This document shows positions 57,130 to 64,000 of a DNA stretch of 64,000 bases, in pieces. A program made the position numbers and the translations under genes. Under the pieces are notes generated by a model, which saw only the letters and a program-made list of their open reading frames with translations, was not told where the DNA came from and ran no database searches. Source of the DNA: Collybiopsis luxurians FD-317 M1 (taxonomy: Eukaryota > Basidiomycota > Agaricomycetes > Agaricales > Omphalotaceae); assembly GCA_000827265.1 (NCBI GenBank), contig KN834758.1, forward strand, positions 124,001 to 188,000, given 5' to 3'. Within the stretch, counting starts at the first letter, position 1, and every line of letters begins with the position of its first letter.

Positions 57130-60100
57130 ATGCTCAAAGTTTGGAAAAAGAAATGGAAAACCGACGAGGGCGTCTCAGACACTCATGGTCGACGAGCTTC
57201 CATTGGTGGATCTGATTTTGCTGCATCCGAATTGGAACGCACCGAAACAGCTCTACCCAATGGGGAGTCTTCATCTCTCTCGTCTTCCATTTCCTCCAAT
57301 ATCCCCTCCAAGCGCCACGGAGAAGAATTAGCCGGAAAATCTCGAAAGCGCAAGAAATTGGCCAATTCAAATTTTGCGGATTCGACAGAGGGTCGTGAAG
57401 TTGTGCGATTGGCACTGCAAGAGAATAGTGCGCAGATAGCAGAAATCTCTGGTACAAAACACTCGAACTCATTTTGTATGTAGTCATATTCGCTGCTCCA
57501 AACACCACTGGTACGAGATGCTATCTATAAGTTTTTTCGGACTACTCATCGAAAATTTTCAGCCGCGGTCGAGATTTTAGAACGATACATATCCTCGATC
57601 TTCGACAGAGACAATGCGTCCAAAAATGCCAAATATCCTGTGGTCATTCTCGAGTATGACTGTTAATCATCCCGCTAATTTTCCTTCTTAAATTCGGGAC
57701 CTAGTGCTCCTGCCAGCCTTGAATCCTCCCTCGAGAAAATAAATCCAAATGTTGAGGTTGTAGCCTACAGTAATACTGGCTCAAAGATTGAAAAGGCCAA
57801 GAGAAAGATTTTGCTTATAGACTCCTCAGTAAGCAACTTTTGTAACTGTCTGGATTACACTCTCAGTCTTCCAAAGGCTTTTTTAGACAACCTTGTTCAA
57901 GGCTCGATCAAACTGAAACGAGTGGGATCTCTGGTATTGGGCAATGTTCCCTCTTGGGATGATGACAGCAGCATCTCTCATCCAATTTTTCGTACATTCA
58001 GAAATTTCTATGCCGTTTTAGATTCCTCTTCTAGACCTCTCGTTTTGGCCGGACTCTTTTCATTTTCAAATTTCCTCGCCGGGATAGCATTTAAATCTTT
58101 AGCTTTGGAGGTTGCTCTCCATTCCAAAATTTACGGCTTGACTGCCGACACGCGCGCAGAGTGTTTGGCAAAATCGTATTCGGTCAAAGAAACTATCGTT
58201 TACTATGATTCATTTCGTCAACCCCAAGCAACCAAATTGGTTCGGCAGCTCCGTGCGCTTAATTCAACTGAGCCAACTGCGCAACGTCTCTTTGACATTC
58301 ACCAATACACGCTGTTTGAACTCGGACCATGCGCTGCTGATTTGGTATGGAAGCGGAGCATGGAATCTCTGTCCTCGGAGTTTCGCCAAATCCTTCAAGA
58401 CTGGGATTTCACGTTACCGAATTTTGATATGAACTCTTCAGGGTTCAACGTTACCCCAAAGGCAATGAAGTTGATACAGATACTCACATCATGTCAGGAG
58501 TTTGGTGACGACTTTCGGGGGGTCATTTTTGGTGAACTTGATACTCATTCCGTGTTCTGATCGCCCGTCTTGCTAACTTGGAAGAATAGTGCATCGGCGA
58601 ATGGTTGCGTACATGATGGAACAATTGCTGACATCTCTGGAGGCTCAACTTGAATTTCTCCGTATCCGAGTCGTAGTGGGTGCTCGAAATGTAGATACAT
58701 CGCCACAGGTCTGCATCCCTCTCACGTTTCTCCTTGTTAGCCGGGACTGACTGTAATAACAGGATAATGTCCTCCGCTCTTTTCAAGATGGATCTTACAA
58801 TCTGCTCATCGTCACCAAATCCGTAGAGGACCTTGATATACCGAAAGCTTCGGTCATCATTAAGTAGGCTCTTAGACTCAAGTACGGCTTCAAGTCCGCT
58901 CATCCTCGTAATAGATTCAACCTCTTCGACAGCCAGTTGTCCCACGCCCGCGCTCTTTCGCATTCTCTTCAAGATCATGGCCATGTCATATCCATGGTCG
59001 AGCGCCACAACAGCGCTCATTTCAATATCATTTCCCGCATATCGAATACAAACCCGTCGATCCGTGGGTGGATGAATGCGATCTGCTCAACTTCTCAAAG
59101 CTCCGCTGCCCCTGAAATTCCTTACGATAGTAAGGATCCATATTTTTCTGTCAGCGAAGAAGAGGAACTCGAAGCGCCTTCCCTCAAAGATCCGACTACT
59201 GGCAGTAGAATGCTTCCTCAGAATTCTCTCAATGCCATGCACTGGTTGGAATCGACTGACGGGAACTCCACATATCAACCATTGTTCGACTTTGACGTCC
59301 AAGCTGATGGCCAATTCGTGTGCCGCGCGAATCTGGCTCGGACACGATTAGCATGGTCTGCTCCTAATCTTACAAGAGCAGGAGCTCGCAGGTCTGCATC
59401 TTATGATGCTTGTGTTGAGCTCTTCCAGAAAGGTTTGCTGGATTCCCGCGTATTTCCCAGACCGCAGATGATTTCTTCTGGTTCCCGATCTCTTCCTGCG
59501 GCAGATGCGAAGCTATCAGGAACTAGAGTCTACGAGAAAAAATCGCCAGCTTTCTGGTCTAACAGTGTAATACATCCTTTCGCCCGCCTTTATCCTCAAG
59601 TGATTTCGGTGGAATCGAGCACAGACTCGATACCTCATCATGGATGTTTACTGTTGTTAACTCGCCAGCCTTTACCTGATATCCCGATGTTCAGGGTATT
59701 CTTTGCTGGCTTGCCGTCTCATGTCAGGTTGTCTCGAGCTGAACCCTTCACGTTAGACGAGCGTCAGTTGCGGGCGATACATACGTATACCGCCCAATTA
59801 TGGCGCGGCATCTTGAATAAACCGTACACCGCAGCACTGGAACACTGTCTAGTTCTGTACGCTCCCATCGATGCCGGTTGGGCTGGAAAGTCAGAGCCAA
59901 ACTCGAGTCTTCCAAGTGTCTATAGCTACATCTCCTGGGATATGATCTTTGCCCTTGGGGAAAGTTGGATTGTGCCTCTCAAAAGCGAGAGCTTAGAAAT
60001 TCTGAAAAAGGATGTGGAGGATGCTATTATCCAAGATAGATGGACACAATTCACCAGACGATACGACGACGTCAAAGTGAGATCGGATCTCAGTCCTTTA

Positions 60101-62456
60101 AGCAAACCGTTAGATCCTGAGGTAAGAATCCCAGACCTCCACATGGCGGGATCAGATGGTTGAAAAAAATGTTTGTAGCTCAAGGACTACGAGAACCTGG
60201 TTGAGGTTTCCAAAGCTCGCCGAAAAGACTTTCATGGCCTCAAAGACTATACGCAGCCACTGCTAGAGGTATCCACCTTCCCATCGTTCGTCGATCGCCT
60301 CAATCCTGCTGCAGGACCTATTACTGCGTCCACATCGACTCGTAGATGTTAGTATGCAGCTTTTTCCTGATTCTGAATACTGAGAAATGTTCACCTTTTT
60401 CAGACTTCATTCCTGAACTTTGTGCCAAGGTAACAATTCCTGCAAGGTGAGTTCAAAGAATTAACATCATAACAACTCCGCTTGACGATGTTTTTTTGGA
60501 AGTATCTTTCGCACAGCGTTGTTACTTCCCTGCATAATGCGGAGACTAGACGATTTCCTCCTTGTGAAGGAATTGAATGTTGGCCTTTTCAGCCAGCACA
60601 TATCCGAGGAATTGCTTCATGTCGCACTCTGTGCCCCGTCGGCAGGCATCGAATACGACTACGAACGGCTGGAGCTGCTAGGTGATGATGATTCCTTTCA
60701 AATGAATTGCCGCCCTGACATGCTCTTCGTTTTCCTTCAGGAGACACATTTCTAAAGCAGATTTCGTCTGTTTATGTCTTTGTTATGTATCCGAAGGCCG
60801 ACGAGGGATCTATGCATAACTACAGGCAATCAATCATTAACAATAAGTCCCTGCTGAAAAATTCGGTTGCTGTTGGTCTGCCCGTGTTCATTCAGTCAAG
60901 GCCGTTTGGCTTGAGGACGTGGAATCCTTCTAATTATCCATTACCAGTGGATGCTGTGAGAGAGGACGAGGCGAATGCGGCAAGCCAATCTACCAACACT
61001 GGACATACGACGGTCAGCTCCAGCATTACCGCGTCAGATAATGCCTCGAGCAGTGTTGGCGTAACCAAGGTTGAAAAGCTTCAGCAGCGAATTCAACGAA
61101 AGAAACAGAATCTTTCTCATTCTACTCAACGTCTTGGTGACAAGGCAAGTCGAGGACACTGATAAATTTAGAATTGTATTGACACGCGTAAATCAGGCTG
61201 TAGCGGACGTCGCAGAAGCGATCATAGGAGCGGCATTTTTATCTGGGGGCGCAGATGTGGCGCTCCAGGTTGTCAAAGCTCTGAACATTCCGCTACCCGG
61301 CGTCGAAAGTTGGTCAGACTTCGGTCGAGGTCGAAAAATTGGAACACCTTCGGTCACATTGGAGGCACGAATCAGCCCTAGTACAGTGGCAGCAGTTGAA
61401 GCCATAATCGGCTATCACTTCCAACGTCCTCATTTGTTGATTCAAGCCCTAGTTCGTACACTTTTTCCTTGCTTTATAAGTACACCTGATAACATAAGCG
61501 ATAGACTCATTTTTCCAAGACAGGCGTTCAGTTAACAACCTATGAGCGCCTCGAGTTCATCGGAGATGCAATCTTGGATCTAAGTATGCCTCTTCCTTAT
61601 GTCCGTGTGTGCCTTGAGACGATAATTATTTCTTCTAGTGGTGGTACAGCATATATTCCACCGCTATAAACAAATGAACCCAGGTGGTCTGACTTTATTA
61701 AAAGTGAGGTTGACAACTTGAACCTTGAGGTGAAGTAGACAATTCAAATTTAAACATAAAACAGGGAGCAATGGTTTCGAACTCTACTTTGGCAGCTGCA
61801 TGTGTTTGGTCTGGCTTGCATCATCATCTGCTCTTTGAATCTGCCCTTTTAGCCCACGACATTCACGAGTATGCACATTTGTTGGAACGAGCTCAAGCTG
61901 AGGAGTATTCCTTGGCAGCAAAAGAAGGCCGCCCAGTTGGACAATACTGGCATAGTATTGAGTCTCCCAAGGTGAAGCAGTGTTTGGACTGCAGCATTGC
62001 AATGCTTTCTGATGCTGTCCATAGGCCTTATCGGATGTGGTGGAATCCATCCTAGGAGCCATATTTGTCTCCGATGAGTATTCACCGGTAGGAGCGGAAG
62101 TCTTCTTCAATAAGGTCTTGAAACCCTTTTACGATTGTTACATCTCACTTCAAACTCTGTCGCATCATCCAACGAAAATCCTGTTCGAGCTATTCCAATC
62201 CAGAGGCTGCCAAGAGTTTAGCATAGTAAAAGAACATAACGAATATCTCGGTGAGTTAGTATCATAGTGGAGTTAAGAGTTTGATTTTGATGGATGTCAA
62301 CGAGCAGTGCTTGTGCATGATGTTGTCCTTGCGAGCAGTCAGGATGAACATGTAATATCGGGTGCAAAAGTCACTTCACGTATTGCTCTGGATGCTTTAG
62401 AGGGGGACCCAGGGTTTCTAGCTCGAACTTGCAACTGCTGGAAGAGAGCAAAATAG
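57130..62456 (+). CDS. Dicer-like RNase III protein with apparently vestigial helicase domains
   Basis: Makes small RNAs from dsRNA in RNA silencing. Both RNase III domains look intact: RIIIDa has YERLELLGDTFLK, assembled across an intron at 60681, and VADVAEAIIGAAFL; RIIIDb has YERLEFIGDAILDL and, after an intron, SDVVESILGAIFVSDEY. Upstream is the dimerisation region (NSLNAMHWLESTDGN, DFDVQADGQFVCRANLARTR). The N-terminal helicase lobe is recognisable only as a fold: REVVRLALQENSAQIAEISG has no Walker A, and GNVPSWDDDSSISHPIFRTF replaces the DExH segment. Lobe 2 keeps GVIFVHRRMVAYMMEQLL, VLRSFQDGSYNLLIVTKSVE and IPKASVIIKFDLFDSQLSHA but lacks the Arg finger motif. C-terminus VLVHDVVLASSQDEHVISGA. 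About 1,500 residues, 14 or more introns. Confidence 0.87.
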
Positions 62457-62575
62457 AAATCTATGAATTGAGATGACCGTGGACAATGTAACGACTGAGT
62501 AGGGTGCTACATCAACATTAAAAAGTACTATAACCAGGTCTAGGGCCTCTCCCACAAAAAAAAACCGCTCAACAC

Positions 62576-62925
62576 TTAGGCACCGGATTTCCGGCTGTAA
62601 AGAAAGCCTCTCAGAATCATAAACACTACATGATCAGAATTTTGATACTCACAGCTGCCAGGCTCCTGCTACAAAGGGGATAGCAAAGCCTAATCCGAGA
62701 TATGCAACCAACTTGATAGCAAAGCCAGCTTTTTTGTCATGGGGCCAGGCAAAGGGAAGATGCTGTGGGAAAAAGCAATTAAATTCATTTCACGACCAAG
62801 TCAAAGTAGAATTGTACATGGTATTCGCCGTGGGTAGAACGAACGGTATTGCTGGCATGTAATTGACGTTTAAAGACGGCAGAGTGAGCACGAGTGGCAG
62901 AGCGGGAAGCGAGGGCGAAAGACAT
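62576..62925 (-). CDS. COX8: Cytochrome c oxidase subunit VIIc (Cox8)
   Basis: Small inner-membrane subunit of mitochondrial complex IV. Three exons. Exon 1 encodes MSFALASRSATRAHSAVFKR, an Arg-rich presequence, then QLHASNTVRSTHGEYH. Intron GTACAA..CCACAG. Exon 2 encodes HLPFAWPHDKKAGFAIKLVA and YLGLGFAIPFVAGAWQ, the single transmembrane helix. A second intron (GTGAGT..TTACAG) splits the Leu codon, and exon 3 adds LRKSGA with TAA at 62576-62578. About 75 residues in all, too short and too interrupted for a simple open-frame scan. The LPFAWP and GFAIPF motifs match the subunit closely. Confidence 0.9.
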
Positions 62926-63279
62926 GGTGAATAAACTAGCGTAAATTCTAAGAGGTCTAGTGGAATCTAGAGAGGTCTATGTGGTTTCAAGTCAAGTTGA
63001 AGGCTGAAATTTTTTGCGACATACTCCGAAGTATTCCGAGTCACGTGGGAAAATTGACTTCCCACTGTGACTGTCGCGTCGCGTTCTGCGTGGAGTCGCG
63101 TTCTTCTCTGGCAAAGGCTGAGTTCCGAAATCTATAAGCCTGATATTCTAGCCCCGTTATCAGTCATCATATTGAGAACAGATAATCTGACTGCCATCTG
63201 TATCACGAGCTCAAATTCTTATCTAACCCACTAGCGTTTAAAAGGGCAGCTGCCCTTCGCTTCCTAGTACCTTACCGAC
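62926..63279. other. Divergent region COX8 / aldehyde dehydrogenase
   Basis: Shared upstream region. Contains CACGTG at 63042-63047 (as TCACGTGGG) and the 16-bp palindrome at 63242-63257. No gene. Confidence 0.5.
63242..63257. promoter_or_regulatory. Perfect 16-bp palindrome AAGGGCAGCTGCCCTT
   Basis: The two 8-base halves are exact reverse complements with no spacer, 22 bases before the aldehyde dehydrogenase ATG and directly after a TATA-like TTTAAAA. Could be a dimeric factor site or a leader hairpin. Confidence 0.5.
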
Positions 63280-64000
63280 ATGGCTCAGTTTGTAAAAATT
63301 CCTATTCCAGCTTTGAACAAAGAGATCACAGTTCCTACTGGGCTGTTTATCAACAACGAATTTGTACCATCAATTGACTCTCAGGAGAGAATTCAGTAGG
63401 TTTTATTCCTACTATCGATGGAGAAATTGCCATGATATCGTTTCAAGATGCTTCAACCCTGCCACAGAAGAAGTTATTGTCAGTGTGGTCGCAGGTTTGC
63501 CTCAAACATTTGAAACTATCCGATCGGATGAAAGAGACTATTCGAACCAGGCAGTCCTAAGGATATTGACCGCGCTGTCGCCGCCGCGCGCAATGCGTTC
63601 AAGACAACTTGGGGAAAGAATGTCACAGGCTGGGAGAGGTCACGCTTGATGAACAAGTTGGCAGATTTAATTGAAAGAGATGCTCAAGAGCTCGCTGAAC
63701 TTGAAACGTTGAACAACGGCAAGCCGGTTGCGGTAGCCAGGTGCCTTCCTTTTGTGACCCTTGCATGGAAGCACGACTTGAACAAATCAATGATAGGGAC
63801 TTTGATATTGGAGACTCAATCCAATGCCTGCGGTATTACGCTGGATGGGCCGATAAAATCACTGGTCAGGTAATGATTCGCAAGTGTGAATATCTCTAGG
63901 CTAGCAACCTTTTAACCCCTTGCATTTAGACTATCGAAGTTGATAATAAATCCAAAATGGCTTTTACCCGTCACGTTTGTACTCTTGTCCTTCTTGAGTG
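63280..64000 (+). CDS. Aldehyde dehydrogenase (5' part, cut by window edge)
   Basis: NAD(P)-dependent oxidation of an aldehyde to an acid. Start MAQFVKIPIPALNKEITVPT, then GLFINNEFVPSIDSQERIQ. An intron GTAGGT..TTCAAG splits the Gln codon to join CFNPATEEVIVSVVAG. Next exons: DPKDIDRAVAAARNAFKTTW, SRLMNKLADLIERDAQELAE with LETLNNGKPVAVAR, DFDIGDSIQCLRYYAGWADK, and TIEVDNKSKMAFTRH at the edge. This is the N-terminal NAD-binding part; the catalytic Cys and Glu lie beyond 64000, so activity cannot be judged. The substrate is not evident, though the LETLNNGKP motif fits the ALDH1/2-type fungal enzymes. Confidence 0.92.

Noticed and set aside
57130..58560. Separate gene for the first part of the Dicer region
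   Set aside because: The frame stop at 58560 is inside an intron (GTGAAC..AATAG); the spliced product continues as GVIFVHRRMVAYMMEQ, a Dicer lobe-2 match, so it is one gene.

Overview
This window is nuclear DNA of a filamentous basidiomycete, most likely an agaricomycete. The evidence is dense intron-rich genes with short introns (about 45-60 bp, GT..AG, with CTRAY-like branch sites), and gene families typical of mushroom-forming fungi: a BTB protein, a MATA_HMG-box protein, Dal5-type MFS permeases, a fungal Dicer and a Gpc1 acyltransferase. I saw no transposon, CRISPR array, rRNA or convincing tRNA. Most coding regions had to be assembled across introns by eye, so outer ends are usually firmer than individual splice sites.

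Layout. 1-8.4 kb: a UCH37-type deubiquitinase (cut by the window edge), the kinase activator MOB1, a BTB-domain protein, the ribosome-biogenesis helicase DBP8, a DUF302 protein and an HMG-box factor. 9.1-15.5 kb: SUA5 (tRNA t6A synthesis), a three-exon FMC1-like LYR protein, an RRM protein and a long eIF4A-like protein that has lost nearly every catalytic helicase motif. 15.7-20.9 kb: Elongator subunit ELP2, then three mitochondrial maturation genes packed together: phosphopantetheinyl transferase, IBA57 and PET191/COA5. 21-30.3 kb: glutathione transferase, class II aldolase, MFS permease, DUF1640 coiled-coil protein, the exon-junction recycling factor PYM, GPN-loop GTPase GPN3 and a His-rich basic protein. 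30.6-43.3 kb: a large SLIP-GC-like nuclear GTPase, an unrecognised acidic protein, GPC acyltransferase Gpc1 and a second MFS permease. 43.8-54.9 kb: acetoacetyl-CoA thiolase with two in-frame starts, ATG10, ribosomal protein eS1, adenine phosphoribosyltransferase, an EDEM/Htm1-type ER mannosidase, a p27/ZNRD2 zinc protein, a FAF1-like 40S factor and a DUF7719 membrane protein. 55.2-64 kb: a conserved hypothetical, a Dicer-like RNase III whose helicase domains look vestigial, COX8 (subunit VIIc) and the 5' part of an aldehyde dehydrogenase.

Most of this is ordinary housekeeping, and the order does not form one pathway. What stands out is the number of head-to-head pairs with start codons only 40-100 bp apart (ELP2/PPT2, IBA57/PET191, PYM/GPN3, EDEM/p27, FAF1/DUF7719), a convergent pair whose coding regions overlap (PPT2/IBA57), two independent genes carrying 'dead' helicase folds (the eIF4A-like protein and the Dicer), and some palindromic promoter elements. 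I did not find a convincing new multi-gene system. The best candidates for something under-described are the pseudo-helicase at 12.4-15.5 kb and the Dicer at 57.1-62.5 kb.
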